From: an uncultured Roseibium sp.
Lineage (GTDB): Bacteria > Pseudomonadota > Alphaproteobacteria > Rhizobiales > Stappiaceae
Assembly (NCBI RefSeq): GCF_947496995.1
Contig: NZ_CANMFD010000002.1
Span: 806,001 to 870,000, forward strand
Direction of reading: 5' to 3'
DNA length: 64,000 bases
How positions within the stretch are numbered: the first letter of the stretch is position 1; every line of letters starts with the position of its first letter. Below the pieces are notes generated by a model. It did not search any database and was not told where the DNA came from. It was given only the letters and a program-made list of their open reading frames with translations. Below, piece by piece: positions 1-10,332 of this stretch. The position numbers and the translations under genes were made by a program.

Positions 1-22
1 TGTAAGGGAGATCTTCCTCCCA

Positions 23-46
23 CCCGGCCGGTTCGATCCGGCCGGG
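23..46. other. GC-rich perfect hairpin near window edge
   Basis: A 9-bp perfect stem (CCCGGCCGG) closes a six-base TTCGAT loop. The loop resembles a tRNA T-loop, and the window opens with TGTAAGGGAG, which could be the 3' half of a Thr(UGU) anticodon arm. However, the loop is one base too short, the stem is too long, and no proper acceptor end with CCA follows. I therefore treat it as an unassigned hairpin, possibly the tail of an RNA gene cut by the window edge. Confidence 0.35.
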
Positions 47-206
47 GATCCACCGCGCTCCAGCGCTCACTTTTATGTAATTTCAGGGAACGCACCGCCT
101 CCCCGGTCGTTTCCCTCCCGAACGAACCGAGGCCTCGCCATGAACCGGCAAGGCACTTCCGGTGGCCGCCTGGACCGTGGCCTCCGCACAATACAGGAGA
201 TTTCAA

Positions 207-767
207 ATGCCGAAGATTACCGAAGCCAAAATTCTCATCATGGCGACACACGGATTTGAACAGTCCGAACTCGAAGTACCGCTCAACGGCCTGCGCGAAG
301 AAGGCGCGACCGTTCATGTCGCGACACTGGACGGCAAGGCCATCAAGGGTTGGAAAGACAAGGACTGGGGTGACGAATTCAGCGCAGATCTGAAGATCAG
401 CGACGTCAAGGTTGATGACTACATCGCCCTGGTTCTGCCGGGCGGCCAGATGAACCCGGATATTCTGCGCGCCGACGAGGAAACGGTTGCCAAGGTCAGG
501 GAATTCGTCTCCTCGGACAAGATCGTCGCGGCGATCTGCCATGCTCCGTGGCTGCTGATCGAAGCCGGCGTGGTGAAAGGCCGGGAGATGACCTCCTACC
601 ATTCCATCCGCACCGACCTGAAGAACGCCGGCGCCAATGTCGTCGACAAGGAAATCGCCATCTCGAACGGCATCATCACCAGCCGCTCGCCGGAAGATCT
701 GGAAGCATTCGTTTCCAAGATCGTCGAAGAGGTCAAGGAAGGTGAACACGAGCGCAAGGTCGCCTAA
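207..767 (+). CDS. DJ-1/PfpI family protein (YhbO-like)
   Basis: A 186-residue single-domain protein of the class I glutamine-amidotransferase-like fold. The start at 207 is preceded by AGGAGA six bases upstream; an upstream in-frame extension to 162 has no such site. The nucleophile elbow is visible as AAICHAP, with Cys111 followed by His112, and the conserved acidic residue is Glu18 in the GFEQSE stretch. PfpI/YhbO members are linked to protease, chaperone or deglycase-type stress functions; which applies here cannot be read from sequence. It stands alone, convergent with pepA. Confidence 0.9.
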   Translation: MPKITEAKILIMATHGFEQSELEVPLNGLREEGATVHVATLDGKAIKGWKDKDWGDEFSADLKISDVKVDDYIALVLPGGQMNPDILRADEETVAKVREFVSSDKIVAAICHAPWLLIEAGVVKGREMTSYHSIRTDLKNAGANVVDKEIAISNGIITSRSPEDLEAFVSKIVEEVKEGEHERKVA

Positions 768-793
768 GCGGCTTTGGTTCCTTTACGGAAAAA

Positions 794-825
794 GGGCGCG
801 TCCTGCCGGGACGCGCCCCTTTTTT
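794..825. terminator. Bidirectional rho-independent terminator
   Basis: A 10-bp stem (GGGCGCGTCC with its complement), five-base loop, six T on the plus strand and five A before the stem. It sits 26 bases after the PfpI-type gene and 26 bases beyond the end of pepA, so it can serve both convergent genes. Confidence 0.85.
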
Positions 826-850
826 GTTTCTGCCCGCACAGCCTTGCAGA

Positions 851-2350
851 TCAGCCTTCGTAGTGATCTTCCACGAGCTGGTTCAAAAGACGCACGCCGT
901 AGCCGGATGCCCAGCTCTGGCAGATATCATCCTTCGGAGCGCCGAAGGCCGTACCGGCGATGTCCAGATGCGCCCAGGGCACGTCATTGGCAAAGCGCTG
1001 AAGGAACTGCGCGGCGGTGATCGAGCCCGCCCAGCGGCCACCGGTGTTCTTCACATCCGCGTTGGGCGTGTCGATGATCTTGTCGTAGTCGCTTGAAAGC
1101 GGCAGCCGCCACAAGGGTTCGCCGCTCGCCCGCGCCGAAGCCAGCAGCTTGTCGGCCAGATCGTCGTTGTTGGAGAACAGTCCCGCATTCTGATTGCCGA
1201 GCGCGACGAGCACGGCACCTGTGAGCGTCGCCAGGTCGATCATGATGGCGGGCTTGTATTTCTGCTGGGTGTACCAGAGCGCATCGGCCAGAACGAGACG
1301 GCCTTCGGCATCCGTATTGAGGATCTCGATGGTCGTGCCGGACATGGCGGTGACAATGTCGCCAGGCCGCTGCGCGTTGCCGTCGGGCATGTTTTCAACA
1401 AGGCCGATGACACCGATCACGTTGGCCTTGGCCTTGCGACCGGCGATGGCATGCATGGCGCCAACGACCGCTGCCGCTCCGCCCATGTCACCCTTCATGT
1501 CTTCCATGCCTGCGGCAGGCTTGATGGAGATGCCACCCGTGTCGAAGACGACACCCTTGCCGACCAGAGCGACCGGCGCGTCGCCTTTCTTGCCGCCGTT
1601 CCAGCGCATCACCGCCAGACGCGGAGGACGAACAGACCCCTGGGAGACGCCGAGCAGCGCCGCCATCTTCAGCTTCTTCATCTCCTTTTCGCCGAGAACC
1701 TCGACCTCGACACCCAGCTTTCCAAGCTCTTCCGCCTTCCTGGCGAATTCGACGGGGCCGAGAATGTTGGCCGGTTCGTTCACCAGGTCGCGCGCCAGAA
1801 TCACGCCGTCGGTGACAGCTTCCGCGGCCGCCCAGGCTTTCCTGGCGCCTTTCAGATCCGAAACCGACAATGTGAGCTTGAGATCCTTGTCCTTGTCGTC
1901 GCCCTTTTTCTTCGTCTTGTAGGCGTCGAACGCATAGGAGCGCAGCTTGGCACCCATTGCGAATTCCGCCGCCGATTCCGCGGACAGTACTGTCCCCTCG
2001 GGCGCGTCCAGAAGAACGGTCGCGGCATCCGCCTTGGCTTTTTGCAGTTCGGCGAAGACAGCACCGCCGAATGCGCGCCAGTCGTCCCTGCTCAGGTCGG
2101 CAGGCTTGCCGATGCCAAAGACGATCAACCGGTCCAGGCCCGATCCGGCCGGTGCGACCAGATCCAGGCAGGATTTTTTCTGCCCCTTGAAGCCGGCGAT
2201 TCCGGCTGCGCGCTGCAATCCCCCCTCAAGACCGGAAACGACCTCAGCGGCGAGCGTGCCCAGGGACAGGTCCTCGCCGGCCAGGATCACCGCCACGCCC
2301 TTCTTCGGAGCTTCTGCTTTTGAAAATGAGGTTTTCGCAAGTTTGATCAT
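851..2350 (-). CDS. pepA: Leucyl aminopeptidase (M17)
   Basis: Cytosolic di-metal aminopeptidase that releases N-terminal residues, 499 aa, normal for PepA. The catalytic C-terminal domain carries Lys265 and Asp270 in [11 protein letters not shown], Asp288, and the M17 signature NTDAEGRL at 345-352 with metal ligands Asp347 and Glu349. The N-terminal third is the variable M17 N domain and includes a Lys/Asp-rich stretch near 145-157. Start ATG at 2350 with AGGAC a few bases upstream. It is divergent from lptF across 274 bases. In some bacteria PepA also binds DNA; nothing here speaks to that. Confidence 0.96.
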   Translation of the reverse strand: MIKLAKTSFSKAEAPKKGVAVILAGEDLSLGTLAAEVVSGLEGGLQRAAGIAGFKGQKKSCLDLVAPAGSGLDRLIVFGIGKPADLSRDDWRAFGGAVFAELQKAKADAATVLLDAPEGTVLSAESAAEFAMGAKLRSYAFDAYKTKKKGDDKDKDLKLTLSVSDLKGARKAWAAAEAVTDGVILARDLVNEPANILGPVEFARKAEELGKLGVEVEVLGEKEMKKLKMAALLGVSQGSVRPPRLAVMRWNGGKKGDAPVALVGKGVVFDTGGISIKPAAGMEDMKGDMGGAAAVVGAMHAIAGRKAKANVIGVIGLVENMPDGNAQRPGDIVTAMSGTTIEILNTDAEGRLVLADALWYTQQKYKPAIMIDLATLTGAVLVALGNQNAGLFSNNDDLADKLLASARASGEPLWRLPLSSDYDKIIDTPNADVKNTGGRWAGSITAAQFLQRFANDVPWAHLDIAGTAFGAPKDDICQSWASGYGVRLLNQLVEDHYEG

Positions 2351-2515
2351 TCGTCGGTCCTATTTGTTACGGATGTTCGCCCGATAGGGGAAAGGCGGCA
2401 GCAGGATCGAACCGTCCCGGGCCGCCAAGGGCCGTGTCGGGGTTCATATCCTGTGATTTCGGTCTTCCAGACAAATCATGGGGTTTCAACAGCTTTTGGG
2501 CAAGTGGGATAAAAT

Positions 2516-2533
2516 TTAATGCAGGTTAACCAT
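2516..2533 (+). promoter_or_regulatory. TTAA-N6-TTAACCAT motif upstream of lptF
   Basis: In the pepA/lptF divergent region two TTAA half-sites are separated by six bases and the second continues as TTAACCAT. This resembles the alphaproteobacterial CtrA box, but the canonical spacer is seven, so the match is imperfect. It lies about 90 bases upstream of lptF. No convincing -35/-10 pair was found in the gap. Confidence 0.3.
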
Positions 2534-2624
2534 TCTTATTCATGGGCCCTTCACCACATTCCGTGTTATTCGGTTATGAGCTGAATTATCGTCATGGTTA
2601 CAAGGGACATGGTCCGGCATCTTT

Positions 2625-3800
2625 ATGAAAACGCTCGAACGGTACATCGTCCGCCGGACTGCCTACGCCTTCACGCTTACGATTGCCGCGATGACGGGTG
2701 TCGTATGGGCAACTCAGGCCCTGCGTCAGCTTGATCTGGTCACGTCGAAAGGCCAGACCATCGTTCAGTTCATCGGCATCACGATTCTGGCCCTGCCCTT
2801 TCTGATCGTGATTGTTGCCCCCTTCGCATTGATGATCGCCCTCATCCTGGTGCTGAACGCCCTGTCCGGCGACAGCGAGCTCATCGTGATCGATGCCAGC
2901 GGCGGCTCGCGCTTTCTGGTGCTCAAACCCGTGCTGCTGTTTTCAACGGTTGTCATGATGCTGACAGCCAGCATGTCGCTATATTTCGCACCGATGGGCC
3001 TTGCCCAGCTCAGAACGGAAATCACGCGGGTGCGGGCGGACCTCGTCGCCAATATCGTCAAGCCGGGCCGCTTCATAACCGTCGAGAACGGTCTGACTTT
3101 TCATATCCGCAACCGGTCGGGCAAGGGCACTCTGGACGGCCTGCTGCTGCACGACACACGTGACGAGGAAACCGCGTTCACCTATCAAGCCGATACGGGT
3201 CTGATCGTCGAAGCGGCCGACAGGACGCTTCTGGTGATGCAAAACGGCACCATCCAGCGCCGCCCCAAGAAACAGGGCGACATCTCCATCGTCCGCTTCC
3301 AGTCCTACGCCTTCGACCTTTCCAACCTCATTCCAGAAGCCGGCGAGCCGGTCTACAAGGCGAGCGAACGGACAACGAGCAACCTGATGTCGCCACCTGG
3401 TGACGACGCCTATGCCCTCAAGAATTCCGGAAAACTGACGGCGGAGCTGCATGAACGCTTCAGCCAGCCGCTCTACTGCATTGCCTTCGGCCTGATTGTC
3501 TTCGCCTTTCTCGGGAAGGCCCGCACGACGCGTCACGGCCGGGGTCTGGCGGTCGTCGGAGCGATTTGCGCCTGCGTGCTTCTGAGAACGGCAGGTTTCG
3601 GCGTTACGGCGATTTCGGGTGGCTCCACCGCGCTCCTGGGTCTGCTTTACGTTGTGCCCGCCGCCGGATCGACACTCGCGCTCATTTCCATCTTCCGCGG
3701 ACAGCGCAGCTCCGATCCCAAATGGCTGACCTCTCTTCAACTGGCCGTGCATGAGCGGATCGAAGCCGTGACCGACCGTCTGAAGGGAGGCCTGGCATAA
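2625..3800 (+). CDS. lptF: LPS export permease LptF
   Basis: YjgP/YjgQ family inner-membrane permease, 391 aa. With LptG it forms the transmembrane core of the LptB2FG ATP-binding-cassette exporter that extracts lipopolysaccharide from the inner membrane. Hydrophobic helices lie at the N-terminus (about 15-35, 50-85, 100-125) and C-terminus (about 285-365), flanking a periplasmic jellyroll, as expected. The TAA stop overlaps the lptG start by one base (TAATG), implying translational coupling. First gene of lptF-lptG-lptD-surA-like-pdxA-rsmA. The family assignment is firm; F rather than G rests on gene order. Confidence 0.93.
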   Translation: MKTLERYIVRRTAYAFTLTIAAMTGVVWATQALRQLDLVTSKGQTIVQFIGITILALPFLIVIVAPFALMIALILVLNALSGDSELIVIDASGGSRFLVLKPVLLFSTVVMMLTASMSLYFAPMGLAQLRTEITRVRADLVANIVKPGRFITVENGLTFHIRNRSGKGTLDGLLLHDTRDEETAFTYQADTGLIVEAADRTLLVMQNGTIQRRPKKQGDISIVRFQSYAFDLSNLIPEAGEPVYKASERTTSNLMSPPGDDAYALKNSGKLTAELHERFSQPLYCIAFGLIVFAFLGKARTTRHGRGLAVVGAICACVLLRTAGFGVTAISGGSTALLGLLYVVPAAGSTLALISIFRGQRSSDPKWLTSLQLAVHERIEAVTDRLKGGLA

Positions 3801-4891
3801 TGCTCGGAGGCACCCTGTCGGTCTATTTTTCAGGTCGTTTCCTGAAGGCGATCCTCGGCCTGCTGCTGTTCGCCGCGGTATTGATCTACCTGTTCGACGT
3901 TCTGGAACTGGTACGGCGCGGCGGCGACCGCGAAGGCTTCACTGTCCTGCGGGTGGCACTGATTTCCGCCCTGCGTGTGCCGTTGCTTCTGGAACAGGTG
4001 ATCCCGTTTACAGTGCTGTTCGGCGCCATCGCGGCCTTCGTGACGTTGAGCCGCGGCCTGGAACTGGTGGTCACCCGGGCCTCCGGTATTTCGGTCTGGC
4101 AGTTCTCCATGCCGGCGATCATCGTCGGCATCGTGCTCGGCGTGCTTTCCGTCACGGTCTACAATCCGGTAGCCGTCTGGTTTCAGCAGAAATCGGACGA
4201 AGTCGCCACCGGCCTGTTCGGAGCGGAAGAGAGCTTCCTGATGCAGACCTCCAACGACGTGTGGGTGCGCCAGGACGGGCTCGACGGGGAATCGGTTCTG
4301 CTGGCCAAGAAGCTTCTGGAGGGCGGGACCCGACTGATCGGCGTGACCATCTTCACCTTCGACAAGGATGGAACCTTCCGGGAGCGGATCGAATCCGAGG
4401 AGGCCCGCCTGGGAGACGAGATCTGGTACCTGGACAACGCGATCGTCTACACGACCGAGCAAGATCCCCAGACTTATGGACGCTATGAGGTCAGCACATT
4501 TCTGACCGCGACAGAGGTCCGGGAGAGCATCGGTTCCCCCGAATCGATTTCCTTCTGGAAATTGCCGCGCTTCATCGAATTGGCCAGAAACGCAGGGTTA
4601 CCCGCTTACCGGTACAATCTGCAGTATCAGACGCTGCTGGCACGGCCCCTTCTTTTGGTGGCCATGATTTTGATCGCAGCGGCAGTTTCCCTTAAAGTTT
4701 CGAGGTTTGGCGGATTGGGAAGCATGATTCTGGGTGGAATCCTTTCCGGGTTCGTGCTTTACGTTCTAACCGAGCTTGCCAAGGACTTCGGAGGGGCGGG
4801 TATAGTGCCTCCGACAGTGGCTGCGTGGGCGCCTGGAATATTTGGAGTACTGATGGGGTTGACGATTCTCTTGCATCAGGAAGACGGGTAA
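3800..4891 (+). CDS. lptG: LPS export permease LptG
   Basis: Second YjgP/YjgQ family permease, 363 aa, partner of LptF in the LPS exporter. A strong ribosome binding site (AAGGGAGG) lies inside the end of lptF. Membrane helices are at about 12-30, 55-75, 95-118 and in the C-terminal quarter, around a periplasmic domain. The lptD start follows six bases after the stop. The ATPase LptB and the bridge proteins LptA and LptC are not in the window. Confidence 0.93.
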   Translation: MLGGTLSVYFSGRFLKAILGLLLFAAVLIYLFDVLELVRRGGDREGFTVLRVALISALRVPLLLEQVIPFTVLFGAIAAFVTLSRGLELVVTRASGISVWQFSMPAIIVGIVLGVLSVTVYNPVAVWFQQKSDEVATGLFGAEESFLMQTSNDVWVRQDGLDGESVLLAKKLLEGGTRLIGVTIFTFDKDGTFRERIESEEARLGDEIWYLDNAIVYTTEQDPQTYGRYEVSTFLTATEVRESIGSPESISFWKLPRFIELARNAGLPAYRYNLQYQTLLARPLLLVAMILIAAAVSLKVSRFGGLGSMILGGILSGFVLYVLTELAKDFGGAGIVPPTVAAWAPGIFGVLMGLTILLHQEDG

Positions 4892-4897
4892 GGATCT

Positions 4898-7273
4898 ATG
4901 TCTTTTCCGTTTTTCCTGAACACAGAGATTTGGTCCGTAAGGGGCAGGCAGCTGATGGCGGCGAGCGCTTTCGCCATTGCAGCAACCCTTTGTCACGCCA
5001 TCACGTCCCCGGCGTATGCCCAGGACCTGACGAGCGGAATTTCCGCGGATATCGACCCGGACGCCAATCTGCTTCTGGAATCCAGCGAGATCACCTATGA
5101 CTTCGACCGTGACCTGATCGTCGCGACCGGAGATGTCCAGGTCTATTACGACGGCAATACCGTGCAGGCGCACCAGATTGTCTTCGACCGCAAGAGCGAG
5201 CAGCTCAAGGCGATGGGCAACGTCATCTTCATCGAAGCCGGCGGCAATGTCGTGCGCACCGAAGAGTTGACCCTGTCGGAGGATTTTTCGGAAGGCTTTG
5301 CGAGAGCCCTGCAAATCGACACGACCAAGCGCACGCGGTTCCTGGCCGAACAGGCGCGGCGCGAGGGCGATAACGTCACGACCATCGAGAACGGCGTCTA
5401 CACGGTCTATACCAAGCCGACCACACCGCCGGACAAGCCACCACTGTGGCGCGTCAGGGCCGAGAAGATCATCCACAATCAGCAGGAAAAGATCATCCGG
5501 TTCGAGAACGCCGCCTTCGAGGTCTACGGTCAGCCGATCGCCTATATGCCCTACCTGTCGATGCCGGATCCGACGATCAAGAGAAAATCCGGTTTCCTCA
5601 TGCCGAGCGGGATCGTGTCGGACAAGCTAGGCTATGGCGTGACCGTTCCCTACTATTGGGCGCTCGACCCGTATTACGATTTGACGACCACACTCACGCC
5701 CCTGACCACGCAAGGGCTGTTCGGCGACGTGGAGTACCGTCAAAGGTTCTCTGCGGGTGAGGTCAGCGTTTCCGCCGCAGGGCTTTTCCAGGCACGTCCC
5801 GGGGAGTTTTCGACCTCCAGGGCAGATGAGCGCTGGCGCGGTGCCGTCAATTCCAAGGCGTCTTTAAGCCTCTCGAAGGACTGGACCCTCGGCTGGAACC
5901 TCACCTACAAGAGCGACCGTGCGTTTTTCAAGGACTATTCCTTCACCAGTTTCGGCGACAACGGCGAAACCTCGGAAATCTATCTGGAAGGAAAGACGGA
6001 CCGCAATGCGCTGACCGTGCGCGCCTATGCGTTCCAGATTTCCCAGGAGGACTATACCGACAGTGAATTCGATGCGAACGGATTTTCTCCGGTCGGCAGT
6101 TCCCTGCAGGACAAACAGCCGCTTGTCCTTCCTGTGATCGATTATGACTATGTTTTCGCCGATCCTATCCTGGCGGGCGAACTCGCGCTGACCGCGAACT
6201 TCACGTCGCTCACGCGCGACGAAACGGATGCCTTTTCCATCGACGGCGGTACAACGGCCAAATTCCGCGGTGTCGACGGAACGTTTTCCCGTCTGTCTCT
6301 CAAGGGGAACTGGCGCCGGACCTTTGTCGATCCGCTCGGCCAGTCCTTCACCCCCTTCGCCTATATGCGCGGCGACCTGTTTTTCCTGGCCTCGCCCGAT
6401 TCCGACGTGACCGCGCTGACCGGGGAGAGTTTTGTCGGCCGGGCCATGCCGGCCATTGGTCTGGAATACCGCTATCCCTTCATCGCCACGTTCAACGGCG
6501 GCAACCAGATCCTCGAGCCGATCGCGCAGATCGTTGCCCGTCCGAACGAGCAGCGCATCGGAGAACTGCCGAACGACGACGCCCAGAGTATCGTCTTCGA
6601 CACAACGACCCTGTTCGACTATGACAAGTTTTCCGGCTTTGACCGCGCCGAAGGCGGCACGCGCCTGAATGTCGGACTGAACTACAAGCTTCAGCTGGAC
6701 AGCGGCTATTACATCAGCGGCCTGTTCGGCCGGTCCTACCAGCTGGCCGGGGAAAACTCTTACGCGGTGCCGGACATTCTGGGAGCGACCGAGGATTCAG
6801 GCCTTGCGACCACGCTGTCCGACTATGTCGGCAGCCTCTATCTGGACACGCAATACGGCGTGAAACTGGGCGCGCAGGCGCGGCTGGACAAGGACGATTT
6901 CTCGATCAACCGTCTGCAGGCGCAGGCAACCGGCATCTACGGTCCGGTGGTTTCCACCCTCGCCTACGCCTTCCTGAATGCTCAGCCGGATGTCGGCATC
7001 GACGATCCCCGCGAAGAGCTTCTGGGCGCGGCGAGCCTGCGGCTGCAAGAAAACTGGCGGGTCTTCGGATCGATGCGTTACGATCTGGAAAACAACGACA
7101 TCGTTCAGGACGGCTTCGGGGTCGGCTATGACGATGAAGGCTTCTCCCTGTCCGTCTCCTATGCCGAGGACCGCAGCCGCAACGACGGCGACGAGGTCGA
7201 CCGCACGCTGTATTTCCGCATAGGCCTCAGGACCATCGGCAATACCCAGGTTTCGAGCGGCGCTCTGAACTAG
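4898..7273 (+). CDS. lptD: LPS-assembly outer-membrane protein LptD
   Basis: Outer-membrane translocon that inserts LPS into the outer leaflet, 791 aa. A Sec signal peptide ends at about residue 41 (SPAYA then QDL). An OstA/LptA-like beta-jellyroll follows (about 50-180, starting with the SSEITYDFDRD stretch), then a large C-terminal beta-barrel with many alternating aromatic strands, ending in a Phe/Arg-containing final strand. AAGGA lies four bases before the ATG. Directly downstream of lptFG, so inner- and outer-membrane ends of the LPS pathway are co-transcribed. The lipoprotein partner LptE is not recognised here. Confidence 0.94.
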   Translation: MSFPFFLNTEIWSVRGRQLMAASAFAIAATLCHAITSPAYAQDLTSGISADIDPDANLLLESSEITYDFDRDLIVATGDVQVYYDGNTVQAHQIVFDRKSEQLKAMGNVIFIEAGGNVVRTEELTLSEDFSEGFARALQIDTTKRTRFLAEQARREGDNVTTIENGVYTVYTKPTTPPDKPPLWRVRAEKIIHNQQEKIIRFENAAFEVYGQPIAYMPYLSMPDPTIKRKSGFLMPSGIVSDKLGYGVTVPYYWALDPYYDLTTTLTPLTTQGLFGDVEYRQRFSAGEVSVSAAGLFQARPGEFSTSRADERWRGAVNSKASLSLSKDWTLGWNLTYKSDRAFFKDYSFTSFGDNGETSEIYLEGKTDRNALTVRAYAFQISQEDYTDSEFDANGFSPVGSSLQDKQPLVLPVIDYDYVFADPILAGELALTANFTSLTRDETDAFSIDGGTTAKFRGVDGTFSRLSLKGNWRRTFVDPLGQSFTPFAYMRGDLFFLASPDSDVTALTGESFVGRAMPAIGLEYRYPFIATFNGGNQILEPIAQIVARPNEQRIGELPNDDAQSIVFDTTTLFDYDKFSGFDRAEGGTRLNVGLNYKLQLDSGYYISGLFGRSYQLAGENSYAVPDILGATEDSGLATTLSDYVGSLYLDTQYGVKLGAQARLDKDDFSINRLQAQATGIYGPVVSTLAYAFLNAQPDVGIDDPREELLGAASLRLQENWRVFGSMRYDLENNDIVQDGFGVGYDDEGFSLSVSYAEDRSRNDGDEVDRTLYFRIGLRTIGNTQVSSGALN

Positions 7274-7483
7274 GTTGCTGAAACAGCAGCAGAGCATAGC
7301 GGGCATTTCCGCAAAGACATCATACCGCCATGAAATAAGGCATGATGCGCGGAACCTTTGAATTTGTGACCGCAATATGCGACACAACTGATCATAGACA
7401 CATCAGAACGTGGGGCGATTCCTTTAAAACCGCGTCATGTTCAAACTTCGGTTTGGCCGCAGGCCAGCACGGATGGTTAGGTA

Positions 7484-8404
7484 ATGCGACTTCGTTTCGT
7501 CCCGGTTTTCTTCAGCCTCGCGCTGGTTCTGGCGGTCCCGTTTTCAGGATCTGCAACAGCTGCGATCAAGGTCATCGTCAATGATATTCCCATCACTGAC
7601 TATGACATCTCCCAGCGTTCACGGCTGATCACGCTGACGCAGCGCAAATCGGCCTCGATTGCCAAGCGGGAAGCGGAACAGGAACTGATCGACGATCAGG
7701 TCAAGCTGGCCGAGGCTGCGCGGGTCGGTGTCGAAGTCAGCCAGTCCGAAGTCGACAACGCGTTCAACAACATCGCCCGCAACGTGAAAATGTCCCCTTC
7801 CCAGCTTTCCAAGGCGCTGAGCAGTGGCGGCGTAAAACCGGATACGCTCAAGGATCGCCTGAAAGCGCAGATCGCGTGGAACCAGATCCTGAGCCGCCGG
7901 TTCAGCGGCAATATCGAAGTTGACGAATCCGACATTATCGCAGCGCTCAAGAAGACCGATGAGGAAGACCGGCAAAAGTCGATCGAATACGATCTAAAGC
8001 GCGTGATCGTCGTCGTTCCGAAGAATGCCTCCGGCGGCTTCAAGTCCAAGCGCAAACAGGAAAGCAACCAGATCCGTGCTGCCTTCAACGGCTGCGAAGG
8101 AGCTGGTCCCGTCCTGGGTAAATACAGCGAAGTGGTGGTCCAGCCCATCGGCCGCCGGCTTGAGACGGAACTGCCGGAGAAGCTGCGTACGGAAATCGAG
8201 AAGCTGGAAATCGGCAATCTGACAACGCCGAACACCACGCCTGTCGGCTATGAAATGATCGCTTTATGCGGCAAGCGGGAAATCGCGTCGGATATCGCCG
8301 TGCGCACGGAGCTTGAAAATGAGTTGCGCGCGAAGGAAGGCGCAAGCCAGTCCCGCCGTTACCTGATGGAAATCCGCCGCCGCGCGACCATCATCTATCG
8401 CTGA
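7484..8404 (+). CDS. surA: SurA-like periplasmic chaperone
   Basis: 306-residue secreted protein. The signal peptide runs to about residue 26 (SATA-A). The mature part begins with IKVIVNDIPITDYDISQR, the start typical of the SurA N-terminal chaperone domain. E. coli SurA (about 430 aa) has two parvulin domains; here the C-terminal half (about 165-290) fits at most one degenerate rotamase domain without a clear parvulin signature. Position between lptD and pdxA matches surA in E. coli (lptD-surA-pdxA-rsmA). Likely role: escorting outer-membrane proteins such as LptD. Chaperone call good; isomerase activity doubtful. Confidence 0.82.
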   Translation: MRLRFVPVFFSLALVLAVPFSGSATAAIKVIVNDIPITDYDISQRSRLITLTQRKSASIAKREAEQELIDDQVKLAEAARVGVEVSQSEVDNAFNNIARNVKMSPSQLSKALSSGGVKPDTLKDRLKAQIAWNQILSRRFSGNIEVDESDIIAALKKTDEEDRQKSIEYDLKRVIVVVPKNASGGFKSKRKQESNQIRAAFNGCEGAGPVLGKYSEVVVQPIGRRLETELPEKLRTEIEKLEIGNLTTPNTTPVGYEMIALCGKREIASDIAVRTELENELRAKEGASQSRRYLMEIRRRATIIYR

Positions 8405-8409
8405 ACGAT

Positions 8410-9432
8410 ATGGGCCGCCCCGCAAAAAAACCGATCGCCATCAGCTTGGGCGAACCTGCGGGCATCGGGCCCGATCTGGTTCTTCTGGCCTGGGCAAATC
8501 GCAAGTCTCTCCACCTGCCGCCTTTTTACGTGCGCGGGGATGAGGCTCTTCTCGCCAGCAGGGCGCAAGCGCTCGGTCTGAATATCCGCATGGAAAGCCT
8601 GACGCCGGATCAGGCCGGCGCACGGTTTTCAAAATGCCTGCCGGTCGTCCAGACAGGCCCTGCCCTGGTGGACCGGCCCGGCGAGGAACAGAGCGAAACC
8701 GCCTCCTCGGTCATCGCTTCCATAGAAGGCTGTGTCGAAGACATCAGCAGCGGACTGGCCTCAGGTCTGGTGACGAACCCGATCAACAAGGCCGCGCTCT
8801 ACAGAACCGGGTTTTCATATCCCGGGCATACGGAATTTCTGGGTGCGCTTGCCGCCAGACACTGGCCCGATGCTCCGGCGCAGCCGGTCATGATGATTGC
8901 CGGTCCGGAATTGATGGTGGTGCCGGTTACAATCCATATTCCGATCAAGGATGTGCCCGCCACGCTGACGGAAGACCTCATCGTCCAGACCGCCGAAATC
9001 ACCGCGCAGGATCTTCGTACCCGTTTCGGATTCACCAATCCCCGGCTGGCGATCTGCGGCCTCAATCCGCATGCGGGGGAAGACGGCAGTATCGGCACGG
9101 AAGACCGCGATGTCATCGCACCGGCCGTGGCGCGGCTCCAGGCGGCAGGCATAGCGGCAACCGGCCCGCATTCCGCCGATACCCTGTTTCATCCACCGGC
9201 TCGCAAAGCCTACGACTGCGTGCTTGGCATGTACCATGATCAGGTGCTTATCCCGGCCAAGACAATCGGCTTCGACGAGGGCGTGAATGTCACCCTCGGG
9301 CTGCCCTTCGTGCGCACCTCCCCGGATCACGGCACCGCTTACGGGCTGGCGGGCACCGGCACGGCCCGCATCGACAGCTTTTCGGCGGCTGTGCGTCTCG
9401 CGGATGCTCTTGCCAATCCCGACCAGGTGTAA
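8410..9432 (+). CDS. pdxA: 4-hydroxythreonine-4-phosphate dehydrogenase
   Basis: 340 aa. NAD-dependent oxidation of 4-phosphohydroxy-L-threonine in the DXP-dependent pyridoxal phosphate pathway. Family motifs seen: [10 protein letters not shown] near the N-terminus, [17 protein letters not shown] with a metal-ligand His, NPHAGEDG, and [12 protein letters not shown] with further metal/substrate residues. It starts five bases after the surA-like stop. The rsmA start follows almost immediately. Confidence 0.95.
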   Translation: MGRPAKKPIAISLGEPAGIGPDLVLLAWANRKSLHLPPFYVRGDEALLASRAQALGLNIRMESLTPDQAGARFSKCLPVVQTGPALVDRPGEEQSETASSVIASIEGCVEDISSGLASGLVTNPINKAALYRTGFSYPGHTEFLGALAARHWPDAPAQPVMMIAGPELMVVPVTIHIPIKDVPATLTEDLIVQTAEITAQDLRTRFGFTNPRLAICGLNPHAGEDGSIGTEDRDVIAPAVARLQAAGIAATGPHSADTLFHPPARKAYDCVLGMYHDQVLIPAKTIGFDEGVNVTLGLPFVRTSPDHGTAYGLAGTGTARIDSFSAAVRLADALANPDQV

Positions 9433-9433
9433 A

Positions 9434-10285
9434 TTGGCCCAGATAGACGATCTGCCCCCGTTGCGCGACGTGATCGCGACCCACGGCCTTGATGCGAAGA
9501 AATCGCTCGGCCAGAACTTCCTGCTCGATCTGAACCTGACCTCGCGCATCGCCCGCTCGGCGGGAAGCCTGGAGGACTGCACCGTCCTGGAAATCGGACC
9601 GGGGCCGGGAGGCCTAACGCGGGCCCTGCTCGCATCCGGCGCCAGGAAAGTCGTGGCGATTGAAAAGGACAGCCGGTGCCTGCCCGCTCTTGCGGAGATT
9701 TCGGCGCACTATCCGGGCCGGCTTGAGGTCATCGAAGGCGACGCCCTGAAACTCGATCCCGTTGCCCTCACTGGTGGCGGCAAGGTCCGCATCGCCGCAA
9801 ACCTGCCCTATAATGTCGGCACGCAGCTGCTTCTCAACTGGATCACCACAGCGGATTGGCCGCCCTTCTGGTCGTCGCTGACCTTGATGTTTCAAAAGGA
9901 AGTCGGCGAGCGGATCGTCGCGCCACCGGGCTCAAAGGCTTACGGGCGCCTCGGCGTTCTGGCCGGATGGCGCTGCAAGGGCGGCATCCTGTTCGACATC
10001 AGTCCCAAGGCCTTCACCCCGCCGCCAAAGGTCACCTCCGCAGTGGTGCACCTGACGCCCGATACTGCGCCCCTGCCCTGCGAGCTGAGCGCTCTGGAAA
10101 GGCTCACCGCCGCCGCGTTCGGCCAGCGCCGAAAGATGCTGCGGTCGAGCCTCAAGGCGCTCTCGCCGGAAGCGGAGGCCCTGATCGTAAAGGCAGGCAT
10201 CGAGCCGACGGCGCGGGCGGAGGAAATCGACATTGCCGGGTTTGTGAACCTCGCCAATGTCTTCAGGGCAGCCGGAGCGGTTTAA
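9434..10285 (+). CDS. rsmA: 16S rRNA dimethyladenosine transferase RsmA/KsgA
   Basis: 283 aa with a TTG start one base after the pdxA stop; the reading frame extends further upstream into pdxA, but similarity to KsgA begins at this TTG. It dimethylates two adjacent adenosines near the 3' end of 16S rRNA during 30S maturation. Motifs: [11 protein letters not shown], the SAM-binding [17 protein letters not shown], and the catalytic NLPY (NLPYNVGT). Last gene of the lptF operon; it converges with gmk. Confidence 0.93.
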   Translation: MAQIDDLPPLRDVIATHGLDAKKSLGQNFLLDLNLTSRIARSAGSLEDCTVLEIGPGPGGLTRALLASGARKVVAIEKDSRCLPALAEISAHYPGRLEVIEGDALKLDPVALTGGGKVRIAANLPYNVGTQLLLNWITTADWPPFWSSLTLMFQKEVGERIVAPPGSKAYGRLGVLAGWRCKGGILFDISPKAFTPPPKVTSAVVHLTPDTAPLPCELSALERLTAAAFGQRRKMLRSSLKALSPEAEALIVKAGIEPTARAEEIDIAGFVNLANVFRAAGAV

Positions 10286-10332
10286 AGCGCGTCTCATTCA
10301 TTCGGACCCTGCGCATCAAGGTCCGCATGACT

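Noticed and set aside
1-55. Possible tRNA-Thr (UGU) 3' half
   Set aside because: TGTAAGGGAG matches a Thr(UGU) anticodon arm and TTCGATC a T-loop, but the intervening length, T-arm pairing and 3' acceptor end with CCA do not fit any standard tRNA.
2516-2533. CtrA box upstream of lptF
   Set aside because: Spacer is six bases instead of seven; kept only as a low-confidence motif.
10286-10332. Additional gene or terminator between rsmA and gmk
   Set aside because: Only 47 bases, with no stem followed by a T-run.
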